In this document: positions 1-6,195 of the stretch, piece by piece
How positions within the stretch are numbered: position 1 is the stretch's first letter
Layout of the letters: every line of letters begins with the position of its first letter
From: Actinomycetales bacterium
Lineage (GTDB): Bacteria; Actinomycetota; Actinomycetes; Actinomycetales; Microbacteriaceae
Assembly: GCA_028868555.1 (NCBI GenBank)
Contig: JAGWUG010000040.1
Span: 1-7,761 of the forward strand
Direction: 5' to 3'
DNA: 7,761 bases
Notes under the pieces: model-generated
What the model was told of the DNA's origin: nothing
Seen by the model: the letters and a program-made list of their open reading frames with translations, nothing else
Databases searched by the model: none
Program-made: the position numbers and the translations under genes

Positions 1-1298
1 GGCTCCTGAGCGGCAATCTCGGCCTTGATCTCGTCGTCGTCAATCAGGCGACCGGAGACGGTGTCTGCGATGAACATGCGGCCTGGCTGCAGGCGGCCCT
101 TGCGGACAATCTTGGCTGGGTCAATGTTGGCTACGCCAATCTCCGATGCCAGGACTACGAGTCCATCGTCGGTGATTACGTAGCGACCTGGGCGCAGACC
201 GTTGCGGTCCAGGGTGGCGCCAACCAGCGAGCCATCGGTGAAGATGACCGCGGCAGGACCGTCCCATGGCTCCATGAGCATGCTGTGGTAGTCGTAGAAG
301 TTCTTGCGAGCCGGCTCGATGTCGGTCTGCTTCTCCCAAGCCTCTGGGATCATCATCATCATTGCGTGTGGCAGGCTGCGGCCAGCCAGGTACAGCAGCT
401 CCACTACCTCGTCGAACGAAGCCGAGTCGGAGCCGCTCGGGGTGATGATTGGGCTGAGCTGCTTTAAGTCGCCGAGAGCCTCGGAGGCAAGCTGGGCCTC
501 GCGGGCGCGCATCCAGTTGCGGTTACCCTTCACGGTGTTGATCTCACCGTTGTGGGCAATCATGCGGAATGGGTGGGCCAGCGGCCAGCTTGGGAAGGTG
601 TTGGTGCTGAAGCGCGAGTGAACCAGGGCCAGAGTGGACGCGAAACGCTCGTCACTCAGGTCTGGGTAGAAAGGCTCAAGTTGCAGGGTAGTGACCATGC
701 CCTTGTAGACGATGGTGCGGCTGGAAAGCGATGGGTGGTAGATGCCCAGCTGACGCTCCGAGCGCTTGCGCAGACGGAAGGCGCGACGCTCCAGCTCGAT
801 GCCCTCGATGTTGTCTGGGGAACCTACGAAAACCTGCTCGATGGTTGGCTGAGCTGCGCGAGCCAGGTCACCCAAAACCTCTGGGCGAACCGGAACTTCA
901 CGCCAGCCCAGAACAACCAGCTGCTCTTCGGCAGCGATGTTCTCGAAACCAGCCTTGGCGCGAGTTGCCTCGTCGGCATCGGTGGGGAGGAAAACCAGAC
1001 CGGCGGCGTAGTGGCCAGCGGCAGGAAGTTCAAAGCCGGCAACTGCGCGCAGGAACGCGTCTGGAATCTGGGTCAGGATACCCGCACCGTCACCGGTACC
1101 GGCGTCGGAACCGACGGCACCGCGGTGCTCGAGGTTGGTCAGGGCGTGGAGGGCAGTGTCAATGATGTCGTGACCGGCGGTACCGCGCAGGGTAGCGACC
1201 ATGGCCAGACCACAGGCGTCCTTGTCGAACGCTGGGTCGTAGAGTCCAGTCTTGGCGGGCGCGGTGGCAAAGCGCTCGAAAGGGGACATCACAGACAT
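1..1298 (-). CDS. gltB: Glutamate synthase large (alpha) subunit, N-terminal part (gene runs off the window)
   Basis: This is the glutaminase end of the large subunit of glutamate synthase, which takes the amide of glutamine and makes two glutamates from glutamine and 2-oxoglutarate in the cytoplasm. Only 432 codons lie in the window; family members are usually about 1,500 residues, so the FMN/synthase part is beyond the edge. The start gives [10 protein letters not shown]; an in-frame ATG three codons later (1289) is possible. Cys29, in DACGLA, should become the N-terminal nucleophile of the class II glutamine amidotransferase domain after removal of a 28-residue propeptide. Other family landmarks are [10 protein letters not shown] (56-65), [19 protein letters not shown] (227-245), [14 protein letters not shown] (249-262), [11 protein letters not shown] (287-297), [11 protein letters not shown] (311-321) and [11 protein letters not shown] (363-373). 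There is no strong Shine-Dalgarno, only GGA about nine bases upstream. It is separated from lgt by 156 bases, so it may have its own promoter. The gltD subunit gene would be expected downstream, outside the window. Confidence 0.96.
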   Translation of the reverse strand, partial: MSVMSPFERFATAPAKTGLYDPAFDKDACGLAMVATLRGTAGHDIIDTALHALTNLEHRGAVGSDAGTGDGAGILTQIPDAFLRAVAGFELPAAGHYAAGLVFLPTDADEATRAKAGFENIAAEEQLVVLGWREVPVRPEVLGDLARAAQPTIEQVFVGSPDNIEGIELERRAFRLRKRSERQLGIYHPSLSSRTIVYKGMVTTLQLEPFYPDLSDERFASTLALVHSRFSTNTFPSWPLAHPFRMIAHNGEINTVKGNRNWMRAREAQLASEALGDLKQLSPIITPSGSDSASFDEVVELLYLAGRSLPHAMMMMIPEAWEKQTDIEPARKNFYDYHSMLMEPWDGPAAVIFTDGSLVGATLDRNGLRPGRYVITDDGLVVLASEIGVANIDPAKIVRKGRLQPGRMFIADTVSGRLIDDDEIKAEIAAQE

Positions 1299-1305
1299 GC
1301 CAAAT

Positions 1306-1331
1306 CCAATCAGTTATGGGGAATTGATTGG
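1306..1331. repeat. 7-bp inverted repeat just upstream of gltB
   Basis: The arms CCAATCA (1306-1312) and TGATTGG (1325-1331) are perfect inverted copies separated by 12 bases. The element ends seven bases before the gltB ATG at 1298. As RNA it could fold over the region where the ribosome binds; as DNA it could be an operator. The role is inference, and a seven-base match in a 156-base spacer could be chance. Confidence 0.35.
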
Positions 1332-1349
1332 GGACATCGTTGGCCCGCA

Positions 1350-1378
1350 AATCCACTCGGGGTGGGAATTTCAGTCAA
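1350..1378 (-). promoter_or_regulatory. Weak candidate promoter for gltB
   Basis: On the minus strand TTGACT (1378-1373) resembles a -35 box and is followed after 17 bases by TGGATT (1355-1350), a poor -10 box with only about half the consensus bases. It would give a leader of roughly 45 bases before the gltB ATG. A promoter somewhere in this spacer is plausible because this is the only long gap in an otherwise gapless gene row. The exact boxes are uncertain, and I found no recognisable GlnR or AmtR nitrogen-control box. Confidence 0.25.
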
Positions 1379-1420
1379 ACACGCCGACTTTATGCAGCCT
1401 GTTGGGCTTTTGCTACGGCT

Positions 1421-1440
1421 ACTTTAGGCGATTTTAGGTG
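1421..1440. repeat. Imperfect 10-bp tandem repeat after lgt
   Basis: On the plus strand ACTTTAGGCG (1421-1430) is followed directly by ATTTTAGGTG (1431-1440), matching at 8 of 10 positions. The period is one turn of the helix. It lies 15 to 34 bases beyond the lgt stop and partly overlaps the hairpin at 1427-1447. It could be half-sites for a regulator or simply chance. Confidence 0.3.
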
Positions 1441-1447
1441 CATCGCC
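1427..1447 (-). terminator. Possible hairpin terminator of the trp–lgt transcript
   Basis: Eight bases past the lgt stop codon, minus-strand GGCGAT and ATCGCC pair perfectly around a nine-base loop. No run of U follows (next bases are TAAAGTAG), so this is not a classical intrinsic terminator. Its position at the end of a long gene row is the main support; a U-less terminator, a 3'-end stabilising hairpin or chance are all possible. Confidence 0.25.
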
Positions 1448-1454
1448 AAAGCAA

Positions 1455-2396
1455 TTATTCAGACTTAGAGTCTACCGCATCGGTGGAATATTCACGGTCC
1501 TCAGCACCGATGGTAGCCATCTCTGCCGCTTCAGTTTCCTCAGCTGGCTTTGGCTCGCGACCAGGAAGGTAAATGCTGGTCTCGATGCCGGTGTGGCGAC
1601 GACTCTGAACGTAGAGAATGACCAGACCGAGAACGATTCCCGCGATTGCACTCCACTCGTTGGCACGGATGCCCAGGAAGATGTTGGCAGGGTCGAGGCG
1701 AAGTGGCTCGATGAAGGCGCGGCCCAGCGAGTAGTAAACCAGGTAAACGCCAAGCAGCTTGCCCCACTGGAGGCGGAACTTTTTCTCAACGTAAAGCAGA
1801 ACGGCAACACCCAGCAGGTCCCAGAGCGACTCGTACAGGAAGGTTGGGTGCATCAGGGTGCCGGCAGGCAGACCAACTGGCCAGGCAGGGTTGACGCTGT
1901 CAATCTGCAGACCCCATGGAGCGGTGGTTGGAGCGCCGAAGAGCTCCTGGTTGAAGTAGTTGCCCCAGCGGCCAATGCCCTGAGCCAGGATCAAGCCCGG
2001 AACCAGTGCGTCTGCGTAAGACATGAGGCGGATACCCGAGAAGCGGGCACCGAGCCAGGCGCCAACGGCACCAAAAATGAGTGCGCCGTAGATGGCGAGG
2101 CCACCCTCCCATACGTAGAGCACGCTGAGTGGGTTCTTTCCTGCACCAAAGTAGTCGTTGAGGTGGGTTGCCACGTGGAAGAGGCGTCCACCGATGATGC
2201 CGAAAGGCACGGCCCAGATGGCGATGTCAACAGCGATGCCGCTGGTGCCACCCTTGTTCTTCAGGCGAAGCGCGGAGACGAGGATGGCAAGAATGATGCC
2301 GAGGATGATGAACAACGCGTAGAAGCGAATGACGAACGGACCAACCGTGATGTCACTGATGGTTGGGCTCGGGATTGATGCGAGAACGCTGTGCAC
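1455..2396 (-). CDS. lgt: Prolipoprotein diacylglyceryl transferase Lgt
   Basis: Lgt moves a diacylglyceryl group from phosphatidylglycerol to the lipobox cysteine of prolipoproteins, the first step of lipoprotein maturation, and sits in the cytoplasmic membrane. The 313-residue product has several hydrophobic segments, including about 20-42, 54-70, 101-116, 195-203 and 247-264. The Lgt signature GRWGNYFNQELFG is at 142-154, with Arg143 and Gly154 at the same numbers as the essential residues of the E. coli enzyme. Further family motifs are IGGRLFH (68-74), EGGLAIYG (97-104), HPTFLYES (183-190) and GRAFIEPLR (225-233). After the last membrane segment there is an acidic cytoplasmic-type tail (about 280-313) that short Lgt proteins lack. 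The start is GTG, supported by AGGAG ten bases upstream; no ATG lies in the 17-base gap after trpA. The close spacing implies co-transcription with trpA, a linkage common in Actinobacteria although Lgt has no role in tryptophan synthesis. Confidence 0.97.
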   Translation of the reverse strand: MHSVLASIPSPTISDITVGPFVIRFYALFIILGIILAILVSALRLKNKGGTSGIAVDIAIWAVPFGIIGGRLFHVATHLNDYFGAGKNPLSVLYVWEGGLAIYGALIFGAVGAWLGARFSGIRLMSYADALVPGLILAQGIGRWGNYFNQELFGAPTTAPWGLQIDSVNPAWPVGLPAGTLMHPTFLYESLWDLLGVAVLLYVEKKFRLQWGKLLGVYLVYYSLGRAFIEPLRLDPANIFLGIRANEWSAIAGIVLGLVILYVQSRRHTGIETSIYLPGREPKPAEETEAAEMATIGAEDREYSTDAVDSKSE

Positions 2397-2406
2397 TGGT
2401 TTGTAT

Positions 2407-2411
2407 CTCCT
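2407..2411 (-). promoter_or_regulatory. Ribosome binding site of lgt
   Basis: AGGAG on the minus strand lies ten bases before the GTG codon at 2396, in the short gap after the trpA stop. It supports the GTG as the lgt start, although the spacing is slightly long. Confidence 0.6.
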
Positions 2412-2413
2412 AC

Positions 2414-3205
2414 TTAGCGGGCCAGGTTTGATGCTAGTGCTTGAACCTCGGCCTTTAGGGCTTCAATTCCGCCCTCTGCATATGCTTTCACAAAAGCGCT
2501 TCCAACAATGGCGCCGTCGGCATATCCGTTTACTTCGGCAACCTGTTCGGCGGTGGAAATTCCAATGCCAACACAGGTCAACTGCGCTGGGTCGGCCTTG
2601 CGGACTCCCCCGACGACCTTCTGGGCCAGGGCATCCAGTTCGGCGCGGGCGCCGGTGATTCCCATGGTGGAAACGGCGTAAACGAATCCGCGGCTCAGCT
2701 TGGCTGCAGTTTCAAAGCGGGTCTCGGTGCTGGTTGGAGCGGCGAGGAAGACGCGGTCGAGGTTGTGGGCATCGGAGGCAGTAAGCCAGAGGTTAGCCTC
2801 GTCGGGGATGAGGTCTGGCGTAATCAGGCCTGCTCCCCCTGCAGCCGCCAGGTCGGCGGCAAAACGATCAACGCCGTACTGAAGCACCGGGTTCCAGTAG
2901 GTCATGACCAAAACCGGGGTGTCCACGCGCTCGGTAACGCCACGAACCACGTCGAAGATCTGCTTGAGCTTGAAGCCCTGCTCCAGCGCGGTGAGGGTGG
3001 CCGCCTGAATAACCGGGCCATCCATCACAGGGTCGCTGTAAGGAACACCTAGTTCGAGAACGTCAACGCCGTTCTCGCACATGGCGACTGCAGCCTCGAT
3101 GGAGGCCTCAACGCTCGGGTAGCCGGCTGGGAAGTAGCCAACCAGCGAACCCTTGCCCGAGTCCTTGTTTTCGCGCAGTACCTGCGCGGTTGTCTTGCGG
3201 GCCAT
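2414..3205 (-). CDS. trpA: Tryptophan synthase alpha subunit
   Basis: TrpA cleaves indole-3-glycerol phosphate to indole and glyceraldehyde 3-phosphate and passes the indole through a tunnel to TrpB in the alpha2-beta2 complex. The 263-residue length is normal for this TIM barrel. The catalytic glutamate and aspartate are in LELGVPYSDPVMDGPVIQ (50-67), as Glu51 and Asp62, equivalent to Glu49 and Asp60 of the Salmonella enzyme. Loop 6 is VSTMGITGAR (178-187), and the phosphate-binding end includes GIGIS (213-217) and GAIVGSA (231-237). The N-terminal GYFPAGYP (23-30) is also typical. The ATG shares one base with the trpB stop (TAATG), and GGAGG nine bases upstream lies inside the last trpB codons. 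This points to coupled translation, which would help keep alpha and beta subunits in equal amounts. Nothing in the protein looks damaged. Confidence 0.98.
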   Translation of the reverse strand: MARKTTAQVLRENKDSGKGSLVGYFPAGYPSVEASIEAAVAMCENGVDVLELGVPYSDPVMDGPVIQAATLTALEQGFKLKQIFDVVRGVTERVDTPVLVMTYWNPVLQYGVDRFAADLAAAGGAGLITPDLIPDEANLWLTASDAHNLDRVFLAAPTSTETRFETAAKLSRGFVYAVSTMGITGARAELDALAQKVVGGVRKADPAQLTCVGIGISTAEQVAEVNGYADGAIVGSAFVKAYAEGGIEALKAEVQALASNLAR

Positions 3206-4440
3206 TAGTGGGATCCTCCGGCTGGTGCGGCGTTGGTGTCGGCGATGAAGCCAAAGTACTTGCCTGCGGTCTCCATGTCCTTGTCACCACGGCCAGACAG
3301 GTTCACCAGGATGCTGGAGCCGGCTGGGAGTTCCTTGGCCAGTTTGAGTGCGCCAGCCAAGGCGTGGGAGGTTTCGATTGCAGGAATTATTCCCTCGGTG
3401 CGGCTCAGCTGCAGCATGGCATCCATGGCCTCTTTGTCCGAGATGCCCCAGTAGTTGGCGCGTCCAAGGTCCTTAAGCCAGGCGTGCTCTGGTCCAACAC
3501 CCGGGTAGTCGAGACCGGCACTGATGCTGTGACTCTCCATGGTCTGACCATCTTCGTCCTGAAGCATGTAGCTGCGTGCACCGTGAAGAACGCCAGGGCG
3601 TCCATAGGTAAGGGTTGCTGCGTGACGCGGGGTGTCCAGGCCGTCACCGGCAGCCTCAAAGCCGTAGATGGCAACATCTTGGTCGTCCAGGAAGGCGTGG
3701 AAGAGGCCGATGGCGTTGGAGCCACCGCCCACGCAGGCGGCCAGAGCGGTTGGCAGGAAGCCGTACTCGTCTAGCATCTGCTGACGGGCCTCGATGCCGA
3801 TCACGCTGTGGAAGTCGCGCACCATCTCTGGGAACGGGTGTGGTCCAGCGACGGTTCCCAGCAGGTAGTGGGTGTTGTCAACGTTTGCAACCCAGTCGCG
3901 GAGCGCCTCGTTGATGGCGTCTTTCAGGGTACGGCTTCCGGTCTTTACCGGGATGACCTCGGCGCCGAGCAGGCGCATGCGGGCAACGTTCAGGGCCTGG
4001 CGCTCGGTGTCGACCTCGCCCATGTAGACGGTGCACTCTAGGCCGAACAGTGCCGCGGCGGTGGCCGAGGCAACGCCGTGCTGACCGGCTCCGGTCTCGG
4101 CGATGATGCGGGTCTTGCCCATGCGCTTGGTGAGAAGGGCCTGACCGAGCACGTTGTTGATCTTGTGGCTACCGGTGTGATTCAGGTCTTCGCGCTTCAG
4201 GAAAATGCGAACATCGGTGCCAGTGCTGGCGGCAAAGCGCTTGGCCTCGGTGATGATGCTCGGGCGGCCGGTGTAGGTGCGGTGGAGCTCGGCCAGCTCC
4301 ATTGCGAAGGTTGGGTCTGCTTTGGCTGCCTTGTAGGTGGCCTCAAGCTGATCCAGGGCCGCGATGAGCGACTCTGGAACGTAGCGACCACCAAAGTCAC
4401 CAAAGTATGGACCGGACTGGGAACGCAGGTTAGTGGTCAT
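3205..4440 (-). CDS. trpB: Tryptophan synthase beta subunit
   Basis: TrpB is the pyridoxal-phosphate enzyme that joins indole from TrpA with serine to form tryptophan. The 411-residue product is a standard TrpB1-type chain. The Schiff-base lysine is Lys93 in GSHKINN (90-96). Glu115 in AETGAGQHG (114-122) matches the catalytic glutamate, the phosphate-binding glycine loop is [10 protein letters not shown] (236-245), Asp311 is in [13 protein letters not shown] (307-319), and Ser382 in NLSGRGDKD (380-388) should contact the cofactor ring nitrogen. The N-terminus [12 protein letters not shown] (12-23) is highly typical. The ATG is preceded by GAGG at five bases spacing, in a 24-base gap after trpC. 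A short C-terminal extension (about 402-411) overlaps the trpA ribosome binding site. Confidence 0.98.
   Translation of the reverse strand: MTTNLRSQSGPYFGDFGGRYVPESLIAALDQLEATYKAAKADPTFAMELAELHRTYTGRPSIITEAKRFAASTGTDVRIFLKREDLNHTGSHKINNVLGQALLTKRMGKTRIIAETGAGQHGVASATAAALFGLECTVYMGEVDTERQALNVARMRLLGAEVIPVKTGSRTLKDAINEALRDWVANVDNTHYLLGTVAGPHPFPEMVRDFHSVIGIEARQQMLDEYGFLPTALAACVGGGSNAIGLFHAFLDDQDVAIYGFEAAGDGLDTPRHAATLTYGRPGVLHGARSYMLQDEDGQTMESHSISAGLDYPGVGPEHAWLKDLGRANYWGISDKEAMDAMLQLSRTEGIIPAIETSHALAGALKLAKELPAGSSILVNLSGRGDKDMETAGKYFGFIADTNAAPAGGSH
3215..3219 (-). promoter_or_regulatory. Ribosome binding site of trpA inside trpB
   Basis: GGAGG on the minus strand is encoded within the last codons of trpB and lies nine bases before the trpA ATG. 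Together with the TAATG overlap it should allow ribosomes finishing trpB to restart on trpA. Confidence 0.7.
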
Positions 4441-4464
4441 GGTTTCCTCAGGGTTTAGAGACTC

Positions 4465-5241
4465 TTAGGCGCCGGCGGCGAGAAAAGACTTGAGCATGGC
4501 GGCCGGGTCATTGGTGACCAGGGCCTCACCAACCAGAACCACGTCGGCTCCGGCGGCACGGTAGTGGGCAACATCGTCGGCATTTCGAACCGCCGACTCT
4601 GCCACCTTGATGACATCTGCCGGAATCAGGTGGGCCAGACGACCAAACAGTTCGCGGTCGGTCTCGAAGGTGCTGAGATCGCGGGCGTTCACGCCAACCA
4701 GCTTGCCTTCGGCCTCGAGTGCTCGATCCAGCTCGGCTGCATCGTGGGTTTCAATGAAGGCGGTCATGCCGAGCTCTTCGGTGAACTTCTTGAGGCGCAG
4801 AATGTCCTTATGCGGTAGGCCAGCCACAATCAACAAGATGATGTCGGCACCGGCCGCACGAGCTTCCAGGATCTGGTACTCGTTGGCCATGAAGTCTTTG
4901 CGCAGAACCGGAACATTGACGCGGGCACGCACTGCGCGCAGGTCGTCCATGGATCCCTTGAACTTGCGCATCTCGGTCAGCACGCTGATGGCGCTGGCAC
5001 CGTTCTCGGCGTAAGTCTGTGCAAGGAGGGCTGGGTCTGGGATTTCGGCCATGTGGCCCTTGGAAGGCGAAGCGCGCTTAACCTCGGCAAGAACTTTGAT
5101 GACACTGGACGGAGCCAGGAAATCGATTGCGTTTAGTGCGGGGGTTGCCGCTAGAGCGGCTTTCTCAACCTGAGCCAGCGAAATATGCTTGGCTCGGTCA
5201 GCTGCATCTGCGATGGAACCCGCGTAGAGTTCCTCAAGCAT
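4465..5241 (-). CDS. trpC: Indole-3-glycerol phosphate synthase
   Basis: TrpC closes the ring of 1-(o-carboxyphenylamino)-1-deoxyribulose 5-phosphate to make indole-3-glycerol phosphate, the substrate of TrpA. The product from this start is 258 residues, normal for a single-domain enzyme without a fused TrpF. Catalytic motifs are AEVKRASPSKG (52-62; Glu53, Lys55), SVLTE (86-90), VLRKDF (112-117; Lys115), FIETHD (162-167), VGVNARDLSTFETD (182-195; Asn185, Arg187) and AESAV (214-218; Glu215, Ser216). GADVVLVGEALVT (231-243) carries the C-terminal phosphate-binding loop. The start is ATG at 5241, which overlaps the stop of the upstream small gene as TAATG and has AAGGG six bases upstream. A longer reading to 5418 is open but would add unrelated sequence and bury the small gene, so I reject it. 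One mild oddity is AESAV where most family members have ESG. Confidence 0.97.
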   Translation of the reverse strand: MLEELYAGSIADAADRAKHISLAQVEKAALAATPALNAIDFLAPSSVIKVLAEVKRASPSKGHMAEIPDPALLAQTYAENGASAISVLTEMRKFKGSMDDLRAVRARVNVPVLRKDFMANEYQILEARAAGADIILLIVAGLPHKDILRLKKFTEELGMTAFIETHDAAELDRALEAEGKLVGVNARDLSTFETDRELFGRLAHLIPADVIKVAESAVRNADDVAHYRAAGADVVLVGEALVTNDPAAMLKSFLAAGA

Positions 5242-5459
5242 TAGTGGCCCTTGGTCTTGCTTCCGCCAACGCCGTAACCGGCGGCCTTCAGCACCCAACC
5301 AACTACGAGTCCGGCTACTGCAAGACCAGCGGATGCCCATACCAGCACAGGCTGCTCGGCCCAGAAGAACCAAGTTCCCAGTGCAGATGCCACCATGATG
5401 ATGGTTACGGTGGTCCAAGAAGCTACGGAGTTGCCGTGACCTGGGTCGTTGCTAGACAT
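5241..5459 (-). CDS. Small HGxxPAAW-family membrane protein of the trp operon
   Basis: This 72-residue protein resembles the small actinobacterial HGxxPAAW family (DUF6704-like), whose function is unknown. The family motif appears as HGNSVASW at 8-15, with Ser in place of the second Ala and Val in place of Pro, so it is a divergent copy. Two hydrophobic segments follow, about 16-33 and 38-58, and the C-terminus is a short glycine- and lysine-rich tail (KAAGYGVGGSKTKGH, 58-72). No signal-peptide cleavage site is apparent, so a two-pass inner-membrane protein is likely. The ATG is preceded by AAAGG at five bases spacing. The stop codon shares one base with the trpC start, which argues strongly that it is a real, translationally coupled gene. 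Its fixed place between trpE and trpC suggests a role in tryptophan metabolism or transport, but that is inference. Confidence 0.9.
   Translation of the reverse strand: MSSNDPGHGNSVASWTTVTIIMVASALGTWFFWAEQPVLVWASAGLAVAGLVVGWVLKAAGYGVGGSKTKGH
5248..5252 (-). promoter_or_regulatory. Ribosome binding site of trpC
   Basis: AAGGG on the minus strand is six bases before the ATG at 5241 and sits in the last codons of the upstream small gene. It helps fix the trpC start at 5241 rather than farther upstream. Confidence 0.55.
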
Positions 5460-5478
5460 GCTCGCCTTTCTTTACGCT

Positions 5479-5509
5479 AAAAAAATCTTACCAACGGCGC
5501 TATCGCTGG
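5479..5509 (-). terminator. Possible weak intrinsic terminator or attenuator inside the trp operon
   Basis: On the minus strand CCAGCG (5509-5504) pairs with CGTTGG (5496-5491), with one G-U pair, around a seven-base loop that contains the stop codon of the upstream membrane protein. Five bases later comes a run of seven T (5485-5479). A short stem and the five-base offset make it a weak terminator at best. It could reduce rather than stop transcription into trpCBA, or the T run may be incidental. Confidence 0.25.
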
Positions 5510-6195
5510 GAGTCCCAGAGAGCAATGTTGTCGCCCTTGACGGGCTTCTTTGCCCCTTTACCCTTTTTGGTCAGCTGGCCTTTTTGGGTCGGCTTGCCCT
5601 TCACCGATGCCTCGGACGCGCTTTTGTCGGTGGATGCCACGGCGTACTTGTCGCGCTTCTCCCCCGCCGACCAGGCTCTGGAGCGTAGTGCTACCGCGAC
5701 CTGAACGGCCAGCAGCAATAGCGAGATGAGGAAGTACAGCAGGGTGAAGTTGCCGCCATTGGAGTGATCGGTGATTGCAGCGGAAATTCCGTCCGGACCA
5801 CCGCCCGCGATTCCGGAGGCCTTCTCCACCAGGGAATTGGCCTTGACGGATACTGCATCGGTGAGTGAATAGCGCAGGATGCCGAGATTGCCCATCATGA
5901 AGATGACCCCGACAGCCACCAGCAACCAGGACACCACCAGACGGACCATTGCGCGCGAAACCGCTACTGCCGCCCAGGCGGCGAGGCCGAAGAGAACCTC
6001 GGCGGTCAGGGCTGGGTAGGAGTCAAAGCCGGAGAGATTGAGCTGCTTCTCGGTCTGGCCAAAGTTGTAGAGCACCCAGGTCCAGGGCAGCGAAGCCGCA
6101 CCCGCCTGAGCCGCAATCAGCAGCGGCCAGAGGGTGAGGAGCGAGCGCTTGGTCAGCAGGCGGCTGGCCGAACCAATTTCGCGATTACTCGACAA
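5500..6195 (-). CDS. Tryptophan-associated transmembrane protein (Trp_oprn_chp-like)
   Basis: This is the trp-operon-associated membrane protein of Actinobacteria (TIGR02234/PF09534-like); its function is unknown. From the chosen start it has 231 residues, with four hydrophobic stretches at about 21-43, 63-83, 86-106 and 149-171. The loop between segments three and four (about 107-148) is glycine-rich and presumably faces outside. The C-terminal tail (172-231) is hydrophilic and strongly lysine-rich around 199-220, ending in ALWDSQR, which resembles the conserved Trp-Asp end seen in this family. The start is uncertain: no ATG is available, and TTG at 6195 overlaps the end of trpE by 11 bases, while another in-frame TTG at 6219 would add eight residues. 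Neither has a strong ribosome binding site, so coupling to trpE translation is likely. Family identity rests on position, topology and the N-terminal Trp-containing first segment. Confidence 0.85.
   Translation of the reverse strand: MSSNREIGSASRLLTKRSLLTLWPLLIAAQAGAASLPWTWVLYNFGQTEKQLNLSGFDSYPALTAEVLFGLAAWAAVAVSRAMVRLVVSWLLVAVGVIFMMGNLGILRYSLTDAVSVKANSLVEKASGIAGGGPDGISAAITDHSNGGNFTLLYFLISLLLLAVQVAVALRSRAWSAGEKRDKYAVASTDKSASEASVKGKPTQKGQLTKKGKGAKKPVKGDNIALWDSQR

Noticed and set aside
348..362. Run of CAT trinucleotides (ATCATCATCATCATT) that could be a microsatellite
   Set aside because: It encodes the Met run in [11 protein letters not shown], a conserved stretch of glutamate synthase, so protein conservation explains it.
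1391..1409. Plus-strand AGCC/GGCT hairpin followed by TTTT in the lgt–gltB spacer
   Set aside because: The stem is only four pairs and there is no plus-strand gene to terminate.
552..1427. Open frame of 291 codons on the plus strand opposite gltB
   Set aside because: It is an antisense shadow of gltB, whose GATase motifs are unmistakable. The plus-strand product has low-complexity, non-family composition, as expected from GC-rich codon bias.
1593..2378. Open frame of 261 codons on the plus strand opposite lgt
   Set aside because: It lies almost wholly antisense to lgt, and its translation is hydrophilic with no recognisable domain. The Lgt signature on the other strand settles the coding frame.
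4454..4467. Near-palindrome around the trpC stop in the trpC–trpB gap
   Set aside because: The arms are short (about five or six bases with a mismatch), leave almost no loop, and are not followed by a T run, so neither a hairpin nor an operator is supported.
5242..5418. Upstream extension of trpC to an ATG at 5418
   Set aside because: The added 59 residues (beginning MDHRNHHHGG) do not resemble TrpC and would overlap most of the small HGxxPAAW gene. The ATG at 5241 has a ribosome site and matches the family's normal N-terminus.
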